A stretch of DNA of 64,000 bases, from the NCBI RefSeq assembly GCF_029892965.1, contig NZ_JARXWN010000015.1, forward strand, positions 1 to 64,000, read 5' to 3'. The DNA comes from Dysgonomonas sp. PF1-14 (GTDB lineage: Bacteria; Bacteroidota; Bacteroidia; Bacteroidales; Dysgonomonadaceae). How positions within the stretch are numbered: the first letter of the stretch is position 1; each line of letters begins with the position of its first letter. Positions 24,033 to 33,009 of the stretch are shown piece by piece. Both the position numbers and the translations under genes were made by a program. The notes under the pieces were generated by a model. That model was not told the DNA's origin and did no database searches. It was given only the letters and a program-made list of their open reading frames with translations.

Positions 24033-25103
24033 CTATATAATCCATTTGTTTAGCACAGGTATCTTTTTTATAAGCAGCACTACCAATAGTGAAGCAGCGT
24101 ATACAAGCAGGCTTAGCACAGGTACGGAGAGCAGGGCAGGAAACGTTCCTGTGTGAATGTTGAGAATGTTGAGAATGATATTAAAAAAGTCGTGTACCAG
24201 ATATATCCCGAATCCGCAGTTCGCAAGATTTGTTATATGTTTATTATTCTCGTAACTAAGCAATTTCGGGCTGTTGTTTACAAGGTTTTTCACCAATACA
24301 AATACAAAGAAGGCCGATAGCATGGTATTCGGGCCTGTCCGGTCAAAAAACTGTGTCATTGGGTGTCCACCTTCCATTGCTGTGGCAGTAGATAGTATAT
24401 ATGTAACTACAAGCGAGGCTATTCCCAGTGTATATACAATGTTTCTTTCAAATTTGGTAAGATCGTATTTGGCAAAGAAGTATCCGGCTATAAAATAGCC
24501 TGTATATGTAAACAATTCGGGTATAGCAAAGCTGATATGAATACCCAATCTTGCATTGATGGTAGGTATCACCGATCCGAATATGAAGTACAGAATGAGG
24601 AAGTATATGTAATGCTTTTTCTCGGCATGAGCCGTAAAGAGGCGGAGTAGGGGAGTGAGCATGTACATGGCGATCAACGGATATATAAACCAAAGGTGAT
24701 GCCAGGGTGTACCTAAGAATATTTCACTGTATATCCGATGAAAATCATTGATATCCAATTCTTTAATATCAAGAAATGCAGCAGTAAGCGGAGATAGTGT
24801 GCGATATGCTACGCTCCATACTATCAGTGCGCAAAGCATACGGGGGATAGTCCTTGTATATAATTTTTTGACAGTGATATTATAATTCGGATCGAGGAAA
24901 ATCATCCCGCTGAGCATGAAAAATACAGGTACGCACCAGCGCAATCCGGCAACAAAAATATTTATCACATGCCATTCGGAAGGCGAATCGAATGCACTGA
25001 ACCATCTGTTGGTAGTTACATGAAAGACTACTACAGCAAATATTGTTACTATCCTCAGAACATCGGCGTACAGTATTCTGCTTTTTTCTTTCTTCTCAAG
25101 CAT
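24033..25103 (-). CDS. Membrane acyltransferase (acyltransferase 3 family)
   Basis: A 356-residue protein with about ten membrane helices and the family start RILYADVLRIVTIFAVVVFHV, the conserved His in the first helix, and LSGMIFL and HLWFIYPLIAMY further on. Members transfer acetyl, succinyl or other acyl groups to surface sugars or lipids. The acceptor cannot be told here because no glycan cluster is nearby. It lies 50 bp upstream of the DUF308 gene on the same strand. Confidence 0.87.
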   Translation of the reverse strand: MLEKKEKSRILYADVLRIVTIFAVVVFHVTTNRWFSAFDSPSEWHVINIFVAGLRWCVPVFFMLSGMIFLDPNYNITVKKLYTRTIPRMLCALIVWSVAYRTLSPLTAAFLDIKELDINDFHRIYSEIFLGTPWHHLWFIYPLIAMYMLTPLLRLFTAHAEKKHYIYFLILYFIFGSVIPTINARLGIHISFAIPELFTYTGYFIAGYFFAKYDLTKFERNIVYTLGIASLVVTYILSTATAMEGGHPMTQFFDRTGPNTMLSAFFVFVLVKNLVNNSPKLLSYENNKHITNLANCGFGIYLVHDFFNIILNILNIHTGTFPALLSVPVLSLLVYAASLLVVLLIKKIPVLNKWII

Positions 25104-25128
25104 GTTTCATTTTCAATTATAGTGATAA

Positions 25129-25186
25129 GTAGGGGCGAAAAATCTTTCGCCGTTTTATTTTGCGGGTGAAAGATTTTTCGCCCTAC
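25129..25186. repeat. Palindromic repeat element
   Basis: Two 23-base arms (25129-25151 and 25164-25186) of the type GTAGGGGCGAAAAATCTTTC pair almost perfectly around a 12-base loop. The word GGCGAAAGATTTTTCGCC is familiar to me as a dispersed REP-like palindrome. It lies in the 150-bp gap between uvrC and the acyltransferase and could also act as a terminator for uvrC-side readthrough. Confidence 0.7.
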
Positions 25187-25252
25187 ATTCAAGTATATTA
25201 ATGAACACTTTTGTTTTTAAAAATTATACTAAAGGCAAAGTTAAAAAAATAT

Positions 25253-27055
25253 TTATGCGTTCTTATCTTCAAAATACTTTCTTATCAGTGCGGTCTTGTG
25301 TTTGCCTATTATTTTATGAAGCTCCTTATCTTCAGCTGCTTTTATTCTTTTTACGCTTCTAAACTCTTTGAATAACAGTCTTTTAGCTTCATCGCCAATG
25401 CCTTTTATGTTGTCAAGTTCCGACTTTATCTGATGTTTGCTTCTCTGATTTCGGTGAAAAGTGATACCAAATCGGTGTGCTTCATCTCTCAGGTGTTGCA
25501 ACACTTTTAACGACTCCGAATTTTTGTCGAGGTACAACGGAATTGAGTCTTCCGGATAATAAATTTCTTCCAGTCTTTTAGCGATACCTACTATCGCAAC
25601 TTTTCCGTAAATGCCGAGTGCCTTCAAGGATTCGCAAGCTGCACTAAGTTGTCCTTTACCACCATCTATTACAATGAGTTGGGGTAGGGGAGTTTCTTCT
25701 TCTAGCAATCTGTGATAACGGCGATATACGACTTCGCGCATAGTGGAGAAATCGTCAGGGCCTACTACAGTTTTTACATTGAAATGCCTGTAATCTCTTT
25801 TCGATGGTTTCCCCATTTTGAAAACTACACATGCCGAAACAGGATTTGTTCCCTGTATATTGGAGTTATCGAAACATTCGATGTGTGTAGGTAAGTCTTT
25901 GAGATTCAAATCTCTCTGTATCTCTTTCAGAATCCTTACGCTGCGTTGTTCAGGGTTAAGGCTTTCTGCTTTTTTCAGCTTGTCGAATTTATACTGCCTT
26001 ACATTTTGTGTCGAAAGAAGCAACAGTTTTTTCTTGTCGCCACGTTGAGGAATCACATATTCTACATCGTCGAGTGTAATGTCGGGAAGAAATGGAACTA
26101 CAATTTCTTTTGCTTTTGACCCAAACCGCTCTCTTACTTCCAGAATTCCCAGTCCGAGCAGTTCTTCTTTGGCTTCATCCAATCGCTTTCTGTATTCGAA
26201 TGTATATGCCTGAATAATAGCACCATTGTGTACATTCAGATAATTTATATATGCTGCACTCTCATCTTCGTCGTAGCTATAGACATCTATATTGTATTTT
26301 ATACTGCTGACAACAGTCGATTTGTTTTTGAAGTTTTCTACAAGCAGATATTTTTCTTTCAGTTTATTTGCTTCTTCAAATTCATGCTTTTCTGCTTCTT
26401 CCTGCATTCGGGCATAAATTTCATCGCTTACTACATTGGTGTTTCCCTTTAGTATTTCTTTTATCGATTCTATATTTTTATTGTAGTTGTCATAGGTTTG
26501 TAATCCGATGCATGGGCCAAGACATCTTTTTATATGGTATTCGAGACAAACTTTATATTTTCCTTCTGCTATTTTCTCAGGAGTCAGATTCAGAGCGCAT
26601 GTACGTATGGGGTACAATTTGTGTATAAATTCCAGAAGTGTTTTCACGCTCGGCACATTTGAATAAGGACCAAAGTAGAGGGAACCATCTTTCATTATTT
26701 TTCGTGTGAGCTCTACTCTTGGATAGAATTCATTTCTGATAACGATGGACGGATAGGTCTTGTCATCTTTGAGCATCACATTGTATCGCGGCTGAAATTC
26801 TTTGATAAGACTATTCTCCAATAAGAGTGTGTCAGACTCGGTCTCTACAATGATATATTTTATATCACGTATTTTGCTTACCAGGATTCTTGTTTTTGGA
26901 CTATCCTCGTGCTTTTTTGAAAAATACGAAGAGACTCTTTTCTTTAAATTTTTAGCTTTACCTACATATATGATTACACCTTTCTCGTCGAAGTACTGAT
27001 AGCATCCGGGCTTCTCGGGAATATTCTGTATTATGTTTCTTAGATATTCACTCAT
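25253..27055 (-). CDS. uvrC: Excinuclease ABC subunit C
   Basis: A 600-residue nuclease that makes both incisions in nucleotide excision repair. In order: GIY-YIG domain (residues about 12-95, CYQYFDEKGVIIYVGKAKNL), the UVR region that binds UvrB (about 200-240), the RNase H-like endonuclease half (ECFDNSNIQGT near 390), and the C-terminal helix-hairpin-helix pair (IKGIGDEAKRLLF). Length and motifs are complete. Downstream of apt by 43 bp; uvrB is at 47-49 kb. Confidence 0.97.
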   Translation of the reverse strand: MSEYLRNIIQNIPEKPGCYQYFDEKGVIIYVGKAKNLKKRVSSYFSKKHEDSPKTRILVSKIRDIKYIIVETESDTLLLENSLIKEFQPRYNVMLKDDKTYPSIVIRNEFYPRVELTRKIMKDGSLYFGPYSNVPSVKTLLEFIHKLYPIRTCALNLTPEKIAEGKYKVCLEYHIKRCLGPCIGLQTYDNYNKNIESIKEILKGNTNVVSDEIYARMQEEAEKHEFEEANKLKEKYLLVENFKNKSTVVSSIKYNIDVYSYDEDESAAYINYLNVHNGAIIQAYTFEYRKRLDEAKEELLGLGILEVRERFGSKAKEIVVPFLPDITLDDVEYVIPQRGDKKKLLLLSTQNVRQYKFDKLKKAESLNPEQRSVRILKEIQRDLNLKDLPTHIECFDNSNIQGTNPVSACVVFKMGKPSKRDYRHFNVKTVVGPDDFSTMREVVYRRYHRLLEEETPLPQLIVIDGGKGQLSAACESLKALGIYGKVAIVGIAKRLEEIYYPEDSIPLYLDKNSESLKVLQHLRDEAHRFGITFHRNQRSKHQIKSELDNIKGIGDEAKRLLFKEFRSVKRIKAAEDKELHKIIGKHKTALIRKYFEDKNA

Positions 27056-27098
27056 TATATTGTTGTCCTTTGTTTGTAAAGCTAAAACTTTTTATTTT

Positions 27099-27650
27099 TT
27101 AAATGTCAAACTTTATCAGTGCTTTAAGGTCTACATCTTCTGGGAATAGGCGCCTGCCATTTAACTCTTGTAGCTCTATTATAAAATTTACATATATATT
27201 GCGTACTCCCATTTTTTTTACTAGATTGTAAGCAGCGAGCATTGTGCCTCCGGTTGCAAGCAAATCGTCGTGTATTAATACAATGTCATCGGGCGATAGC
27301 GCGTCTTTGTGAATCTGGATTTTATCTATTCCGTATTCTTTTTCGTATTCTTCTTCGAATACTTCTGCCGGGAGTTTGCCGGGTTTTCTGATAGGGACGA
27401 ATCCCGCTCCTAGCTGGAGCGCCATGATTGGTCCCATTATAAAGCCTCGCGATTCTATGCCTACTACTTTTGTGATGCCTTTATTTTTGTATTCTTCAAG
27501 CAGGACTTTCGATAGCATAGATAAGGATTCTTTTGTGTCAAACAATGTCGTGACATCCTTAAATTGTATTCCTGGTATGGGGAAGTCTGGAATGTTGCGA
27601 ACGTTGTTTTTTAGGATAACTAGTTTCTCGTCGCGTGTTAGTTCTTTCAT
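27099..27650 (-). CDS. apt: Adenine phosphoribosyltransferase
   Basis: A 183-residue purine-salvage enzyme making AMP from adenine and PRPP. Seen: FPIPGIQFKDVT, GIESRGFIMG and the PRPP loop VLIHDDLLATGGT. Length normal. Transcribed from mnmG side to uvrC. The two parS-like sites lie just before its start codon. Confidence 0.96.
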   Translation of the reverse strand: MKELTRDEKLVILKNNVRNIPDFPIPGIQFKDVTTLFDTKESLSMLSKVLLEEYKNKGITKVVGIESRGFIMGPIMALQLGAGFVPIRKPGKLPAEVFEEEYEKEYGIDKIQIHKDALSPDDIVLIHDDLLATGGTMLAAYNLVKKMGVRNIYVNFIIELQELNGRRLFPEDVDLKALIKFDI

Positions 27651-27671
27651 TTTATGTTTTTTTCATTTATG

Positions 27672-27687
27672 TGTTCCACGTGGAACA
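27672..27687. promoter_or_regulatory. parS-like ParB binding site 1
   Basis: TGTTCCACGTGGAACA, a perfect 16-bp palindrome. It fits the broadly conserved parS form TGTTNCACGTGAAACA with one base changed so that the site becomes fully symmetric. Confidence 0.8.
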
Positions 27688-27714
27688 ATTGTGATTTTTA
27701 TAGTTTTAATTCTA

Positions 27715-27730
27715 TGTTCCACGTGGAACA
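27715..27730. promoter_or_regulatory. parS-like ParB binding site 2
   Basis: A second identical TGTTCCACGTGGAACA, 43 bp from the first, within the apt-mnmG gap. Paired sites next to mnmG (gidA) are typical of the chromosomal origin region. Confidence 0.8.
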
Positions 27731-27738
27731 AACTTGTT

Positions 27739-29613
27739 TTATCTACCTAAAAGTACTAATAATATTGATATGTCGTTTGGTGAAACGCCCGGAATTCTGC
27801 TTGCCTGAGCGATTGTTTCCGGATCTACTTTTGCTAGTTTTTGTCTTGCTTCTGTTGAGAGTGATGCTATGTTTTCGTAGCTGAACTTCCCTTTTATTCG
27901 AATATTTTCGAGTCTTGTTATTTTGTCTGCTATCAGTTGTTCTCTCTTTATATATCCATCATACTTGATGATGATTTCTGTTGCTTCCATTATTTCTTCT
28001 TTTCTGTTTGGGAGTTTGTCGAGCTCGGCTTCAAATGCAGGGACGTATTTTGCTATTTTCTCGATGGAAACTTGTGGGCGTGTGATTACATCTTTTAATC
28101 TCATGCCTTGTTTTAATGGACTTGTGCCCAATTCTTCAAGTCCTGCATTTATATATTCCGGCTTCAGGGAATAGCTAGCGGTGAAATCGATGATTCTGTC
28201 AATTTCGTCTTTTTTCTGATTGAGTAGATCAATTCGCTCTTGTTTAGCTAATCCGATTGCGTGTCCCTTTCCAGTTAGCCTCATGTCGGCGTCATCTTGG
28301 CGAAGAAGGATTCTGTGCTCGGCTCTCGATGTAAACATGCGGTATGGTTCATCCACGCCCTTAGTTACTAGATCGTCGATAAGTACACCGATGTATGCTT
28401 CGTCTCTTTTTAGTATAAACTCGTTTCCACCGTGTGTGGCAATGTGTGCATTTATTCCGGCAATCAGTCCTTGTCCTCCGGCTTCCTCATATCCGGTAGT
28501 TCCGTTTATTTGTCCTGCGAAAAACAGATTCTTTATTAACTTCGTTTCCAACGTATGATTTAGTTGAGTGGGATCGAAGAAGTCGTACTCGATGGCATAG
28601 CCCGGACGATATATGTGTATATTGCGGAATGCCGGAACTTTTTGCAATGCCTCTATTTGTATATGGAGTGGGAGGGAGGATGAAAATCCATTCAGGTAAT
28701 ATTCTTGTGTGTTCTCCCCTTCCGGTTCAAGGAATAATTGGTGTGATGTCTTTTCTGCAAATGTTACAATCTTTGTTTCCACACTCGGGCAATATCTCGG
28801 GCCTATGCTTTTAATTTGTCCGTTGTATAGGGGAGAATCGTCCAATCCGCTGCGGAGGACGTCATGTACTTCTTCATTGGTATAGGTGATCCAGCAGCTT
28901 AATTGTTTCAGTGTATGTGGTGCGAAATCAAGATATGAAAACTTATGGAAATCTGTGTCTCCCTTTTGCTCTTCCATTATGCTGAAGTCAATGCTTCTTC
29001 CGTCTACTCTTGCGGGAGTTCCTGTTTTCATTCGGTCAGTTGTAAATCCTGCTTCTTTAAGTTGTTCTGTCAATCCGAATGATGCAGGCTCTGAAACGCG
29101 TCCTCCTCCGAGTTGGGTTTTACCGATGTGCATTAGTCCGTTCAGGAAAGTGCCGTTTGTCAATATCACCGATTTTGCCGAGAAATTTACACCCATTGCA
29201 GTCCTTACACCTGTCACTATTTTGTTCTCTATCACAAGTGAGGTTACAGTGTCTTGCCAGACAAACAGGTTGTCGGTGCTGTCAATTATTTCGCGCCATT
29301 TCAGTATAAATTGTGCCCTGTCGCTTTGGGCTCTTGGGCTCCACATGGCAGGCCCTTTCGATTTGTTAAGCATGCGGAACTGGATAGAAGTCTTGTCTGT
29401 GACAATCCCCATCTGTCCGCCAAGTGCATCTATCTCGCGTACGATTTGCCCCTTTGCTATTCCGCCAACTGCCGGATTGCAACTCATCTGGGCTATCTTG
29501 TTCATGTCCATTGTTATCAGCAGGGTTTTCGACCCCATGTTGGCTGCCGCTGCTGCTGCTTCACAACCGGCATGACCTGCTCCGACAACGATTACGTCAT
29601 ATTTGAAATTCAT
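27739..29613 (-). CDS. mnmG: tRNA uridine 5-carboxymethylaminomethyl modification enzyme MnmG (GidA)
   Basis: A 624-residue FAD enzyme that with MnmE adds the cmnm5 group to U34 of several tRNAs. Seen: the dinucleotide-binding start DVIVVGAGHAGCEAA, QMSCNPAVGGIAKG, TGTFLNGLMHIG, the conserved RVSEPASFGL, and the C-terminal helical domain (RIPGVSPNDISILLVLLGR). Complete. A -7 box TAACTTTG lies at 29651-29658 on the minus strand. It heads mnmG-parS-apt-uvrC. Confidence 0.97.
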   Translation of the reverse strand: MNFKYDVIVVGAGHAGCEAAAAAANMGSKTLLITMDMNKIAQMSCNPAVGGIAKGQIVREIDALGGQMGIVTDKTSIQFRMLNKSKGPAMWSPRAQSDRAQFILKWREIIDSTDNLFVWQDTVTSLVIENKIVTGVRTAMGVNFSAKSVILTNGTFLNGLMHIGKTQLGGGRVSEPASFGLTEQLKEAGFTTDRMKTGTPARVDGRSIDFSIMEEQKGDTDFHKFSYLDFAPHTLKQLSCWITYTNEEVHDVLRSGLDDSPLYNGQIKSIGPRYCPSVETKIVTFAEKTSHQLFLEPEGENTQEYYLNGFSSSLPLHIQIEALQKVPAFRNIHIYRPGYAIEYDFFDPTQLNHTLETKLIKNLFFAGQINGTTGYEEAGGQGLIAGINAHIATHGGNEFILKRDEAYIGVLIDDLVTKGVDEPYRMFTSRAEHRILLRQDDADMRLTGKGHAIGLAKQERIDLLNQKKDEIDRIIDFTASYSLKPEYINAGLEELGTSPLKQGMRLKDVITRPQVSIEKIAKYVPAFEAELDKLPNRKEEIMEATEIIIKYDGYIKREQLIADKITRLENIRIKGKFSYENIASLSTEARQKLAKVDPETIAQASRIPGVSPNDISILLVLLGR

Positions 29614-29650
29614 CTTATTTTTTAGTTGGATAAAAATTTATTTCCGGATA

Positions 29651-29658
29651 CAAAGTTA
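29651..29658 (-). promoter_or_regulatory. -7 promoter box of mnmG
   Basis: TAACTTTG on the minus strand, 38 bp before the ATG. No clear -33 TTTG at the usual spacing. Confidence 0.45.
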
Positions 29659-29739
29659 ATATTTTATTGTTGTTCTTTTTTATAATATATATCCGGCGAA
29701 TAATTATAACAAGCGGAAATAGTGAATTGTTATTTCTTT

Positions 29740-30477
29740 TTAAGCATTATTGGCATTTTCTATTGCCTGTTTAACTCTGACTGCATCGGTTTGCATGATG
29801 GAATATTCCTCTTTTATATCATCAAATTCGGGAGCAATATATTTCATTGCTCCTCTGTATAAGCTGTAAAATGTTCCATGAAATTCTTTCAGCCCTGTAT
29901 TTCTGACTAAGCCTGCAATGTTATTTTCTGTAATTCCTGCACCCGGCATAATAATGATTCTGTCACCAGCTTGTTCTATTAATTTTTTTAATACGTCTGC
30001 TCCTTCTGGTGCAGTCTTTTTTCCTCCCGATGTGAGTATGCGGTCGAACCCTATATTGATAATGTCTTCGAGCGATTCGTGAAGATTAGCACTGCGATCG
30101 AAAGCACGATGAAAAGTAGCAGACATGTCATATTTCTTAGCAATATCCAATAACTCTTTATTCCTATTTTTGTCGATGGAACCGTCTATATTCAATATTC
30201 CAAAGACAACGCCATCGCATTTTGCTTGCCCGCAATGGTGTATGTCTTGTTTCATCATCTTGAACTCAAAATCGCTATATAAAAAGTCGCCACCTCGTGG
30301 TCTTATCATTGTATTTAGCTGTATATCAATTAGTTGTTTTGATTCTTCTATTTGCGATAGGGCAGGGGTAGTCCCTCCTTCGCTCATATTATCGCATAAT
30401 TCAACCCTTATGGCTCCGCCTTTTTGAGCTTCGATTGCCGATTGTACAGAATTTGCACATACTTCCAGTGTTATCAT
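29740..30477 (-). CDS. cutC: CutC family protein (copper homeostasis)
   Basis: A 245-residue TIM-barrel protein. Family marks: LEVCANSVQSAIEAQKGGA at the start, ELCDNMSEGGTTPA, MIRPRGGDFLYSD, and TFHRAFDR. CutC was linked to copper tolerance in E. coli, but its biochemical role is unsettled. It begins 5 bp after the stop of the TlpA-like gene, so both are likely one unit. Confidence 0.95.
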   Translation of the reverse strand: MITLEVCANSVQSAIEAQKGGAIRVELCDNMSEGGTTPALSQIEESKQLIDIQLNTMIRPRGGDFLYSDFEFKMMKQDIHHCGQAKCDGVVFGILNIDGSIDKNRNKELLDIAKKYDMSATFHRAFDRSANLHESLEDIINIGFDRILTSGGKKTAPEGADVLKKLIEQAGDRIIIMPGAGITENNIAGLVRNTGLKEFHGTFYSLYRGAMKYIAPEFDDIKEEYSIMQTDAVRVKQAIENANNA

Positions 30478-30482
30478 AAGGC

Positions 30483-30995
30483 TTATTTATCTAATTCGTC
30501 TTCGATCTTTTTCAATAGATCTTTAAAGGCCTCTTTCTTGTAACCGACAGACATGTAGACTATTATACCATTTCTGTCGACAAGATATGTGCGTGGAATC
30601 TGTTTTACAGCAAACTTTGAAGTGAATCCGCGTTTTGGATCCGGATATAGTGGGAAGCTAAATTTCTTTTTCTCATTATATTTAGTTAGTTCTTCGTCGG
30701 TATGTTCACGACCAACAGTTAGCATAACGAAATCAGGATTATCCTTATACTTCGGCCACAGTTCTTTCTTAACCTCAGCCAGTTCGAGCTGACAAGGTCC
30801 GCACCATGTGGCAAATATGTTGATTAACAGCACTTTATTTTTGAATTCCCCAGATTTTATGACTCCGTATTTTTCTGATGAAAGAGAAAAATCGGGCATT
30901 TTATCGCCAACTTTTACAATGTCGTCCGATGCTTCCTGTGCTGACAAGAGCAAAGTACAACTAATAATAGCAAGAAGAGTAAAAATTCGTTTCAT
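30483..30995 (-). CDS. TlpA-like thioredoxin-fold protein, exported
   Basis: A 170-residue periplasmic protein: signal peptide (LLAIISCTLLLSAQ), AhpC/TSA-type redoxin domain with VGDKMPDFSLSSE, the active site ATWCGPCQLE (residues about 62-71) and the cis-Pro loop VKQIPRTYLVD. Works as a thiol-disulfide oxidoreductase; partner unknown. Co-directional with cutC. Confidence 0.92.
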   Translation of the reverse strand: MKRIFTLLAIISCTLLLSAQEASDDIVKVGDKMPDFSLSSEKYGVIKSGEFKNKVLLINIFATWCGPCQLELAEVKKELWPKYKDNPDFVMLTVGREHTDEELTKYNEKKKFSFPLYPDPKRGFTSKFAVKQIPRTYLVDRNGIIVYMSVGYKKEAFKDLLKKIEDELDK

Positions 30996-31062
30996 TATTC
31001 GGTAATTTATTAGTTATAAGGTTGTTAATGTGTTTTATAATGCTTTTTATTTAACGTAAATA

Positions 31063-32886
31063 TCAAAAATACAATTTTTTCAATAAATCTTCCCTTTTTA
31101 GCCTTTTCAACGATTTGGCAATTTGCGGACGATAGTTTTTGTCATACCAAAAAAAGTATTGACGCTGAGCCAGTTTCTGTTCTTTTGTGCGTGCTGTATA
31201 TACTTTCTCCAATGTATAGGGGTGATAACCTGTATAATATATTTCGGTTGCCACAGTCATTGGTGATGGCGTAAAATCCTGTATCTGTTCGAGTTTGAAT
31301 CCCAATGGTTTTGTCTCTACTGCCAGTTCAGCCATGTCCAATTCGGTACAACCCGGATGCGATGAGATGAAATAGGGGATAAGCTGTTGTTTCAATCCGT
31401 TTTCAGTATTGATCTTATCAAATATTTTCCGGAATGTATGAAACTGCTGGAAGCTCGGCTTGCGCATATAGCTCAATACTTTGTCAGAGGTGTGCTCTGG
31501 TGCTACTTTCAATCGCCCTGATACATGGTTCAGTATCAGTTCCTTCGTGTATTCATCGGATATTTTATTCAAACGGTTATCCTCATTTCTGTGCAGGAGC
31601 ATATCATAGCGAACACCGCTACCGACAAACGACTTTTTGATCTTAGGCAGTGAATCTACAGCCTTGTATATATCTAAAAGATGGGAATGGTCGACATTCA
31701 GATTCTTACATATTTTAGGGTGGATACAAGACGGGCGCCTGCATTTGGCGCAAATGCCTTCATCTTTTCCTTTCATTTTGTACATATTAGCGGAAGGACC
31801 TCCCAAGTCGCTCAAATACCCCTTGAAATCGGGCATTTCTGTGATCTGCTTCACCTCTTTCAATATCGAATTTTTCGATCGCGAAGCGATAAACTTCCCC
31901 TGATGTGCAGAAATAGTACAGAAAGCACAGCCCCCGAAGCACCCCCTGTGCATATTTACCGAAAATTTTATCATTTCGAATGCCGGTATTGTCTTCCCCT
32001 TATATTTAGGGTGGGGCAGGCGGGTGTACGGTAGATCGAACGATGCATCTATCTCCGTTTCGCTCATTGGAGGGTAGGGCGGATTGATAACAACAGCCTT
32101 TTCATCGTATAGTTGTATGATACGCGATGCGTTCATCATGTTCGACTGCTCTTCTACTATTTTAAAGTTTTTTGCCTGTTTTAGCTTATCTGAGGCACAT
32201 TCTTCGTGTGAATGAAGGTAGATGTCCTTTTCGTCCTCATTTACCTTTATTTCGCCCCTATTCACTAAGTATGCTGTTTGGGGAATATCTGTCAATTTAT
32301 CGAAGGAATCACCTTCTTTCAGGTGGGAAATGATTGCTTTCAACGGACTTTCTCCCATACCGTAAACAAGCAGGTCTGCCCGGGAATCTATAAGAATGGA
32401 CTTATGCAGCTTATCGTCCCAGTAGTCGTAATGTGTAACCCTGCGCAAAGAAGCCTCGATGCCTCCCAGTAATACAGGTACATCGGGAAAAAGATTTTTC
32501 AGAATGTTGGTATATACTACCGATGTTCTGTCGGGGCGCATGTCTGCGCGTCCATCAGGAGTGTAAGCATCATCAGAGCGCAGGCGTTTGTTAGCGGTAT
32601 AATGATTTATCATCGAATCCATCGCTCCCGCTGTTACACCAAAAAATAAGCGTGGTTTTCCTAGTTTTTTGAAATCGCGCAGGTCGTCACGCCAGTTGGG
32701 TTGCGGTACAATAGCGACTTTCAGTCCTTCAGCTTCGAGTAAGCGTCCTATAACAGCTGCACCGAATGCAGGATGATCTATATACGCATCTCCCGAGAAC
32801 AGGATAACGTCAAGTTCATCCCATCCTCTTATTTCCATTTCTTTTTTTGTGGTCGGCAACCAGTCTGTCAGTCGGTATTCTTTCAT
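31063..32886 (-). CDS. YgiQ family radical SAM protein
   Basis: 607 residues from the ATG at 32886; the in-frame TTG at 32898 is rejected. N-terminal domain starts LTDWLPTTKKEME and has FSGDAYIDHPAFG and PNWRD, the UPF0313/YgiQ marks. The radical SAM cluster CFGGCAFC follows at about 315-322, preceded by SVNMHRG, and a HPGCTELDMAEL segment comes later. Binds a 4Fe-4S cluster and SAM; substrate unknown. Divergent from the AraC regulator at 33010. Confidence 0.93.
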   Translation of the reverse strand: MKEYRLTDWLPTTKKEMEIRGWDELDVILFSGDAYIDHPAFGAAVIGRLLEAEGLKVAIVPQPNWRDDLRDFKKLGKPRLFFGVTAGAMDSMINHYTANKRLRSDDAYTPDGRADMRPDRTSVVYTNILKNLFPDVPVLLGGIEASLRRVTHYDYWDDKLHKSILIDSRADLLVYGMGESPLKAIISHLKEGDSFDKLTDIPQTAYLVNRGEIKVNEDEKDIYLHSHEECASDKLKQAKNFKIVEEQSNMMNASRIIQLYDEKAVVINPPYPPMSETEIDASFDLPYTRLPHPKYKGKTIPAFEMIKFSVNMHRGCFGGCAFCTISAHQGKFIASRSKNSILKEVKQITEMPDFKGYLSDLGGPSANMYKMKGKDEGICAKCRRPSCIHPKICKNLNVDHSHLLDIYKAVDSLPKIKKSFVGSGVRYDMLLHRNEDNRLNKISDEYTKELILNHVSGRLKVAPEHTSDKVLSYMRKPSFQQFHTFRKIFDKINTENGLKQQLIPYFISSHPGCTELDMAELAVETKPLGFKLEQIQDFTPSPMTVATEIYYTGYHPYTLEKVYTARTKEQKLAQRQYFFWYDKNYRPQIAKSLKRLKREDLLKKLYF

Positions 32887-32949
32887 AATCAGGCGCAAAG
32901 TTATCGCTTTTTCCAGATTAAATATCTAAATATGAGTATTCTTAACTTT

Positions 32950-32983
32950 TTTGCTTATAGATAAACATTTCATTTTATCTTTG
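32950..32983 (+). promoter_or_regulatory. Promoter of the AraC-type regulator gene
   Basis: TTTG (32950-32953), 22 bp, TATCTTTG (32976-32983): Bacteroidetes -33/-7 boxes with slightly long spacing, 26 bp before the GTG start. Confidence 0.55.
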
Positions 32984-33009
32984 TTGTTCACCATTGACGA
33001 GAACCAACA

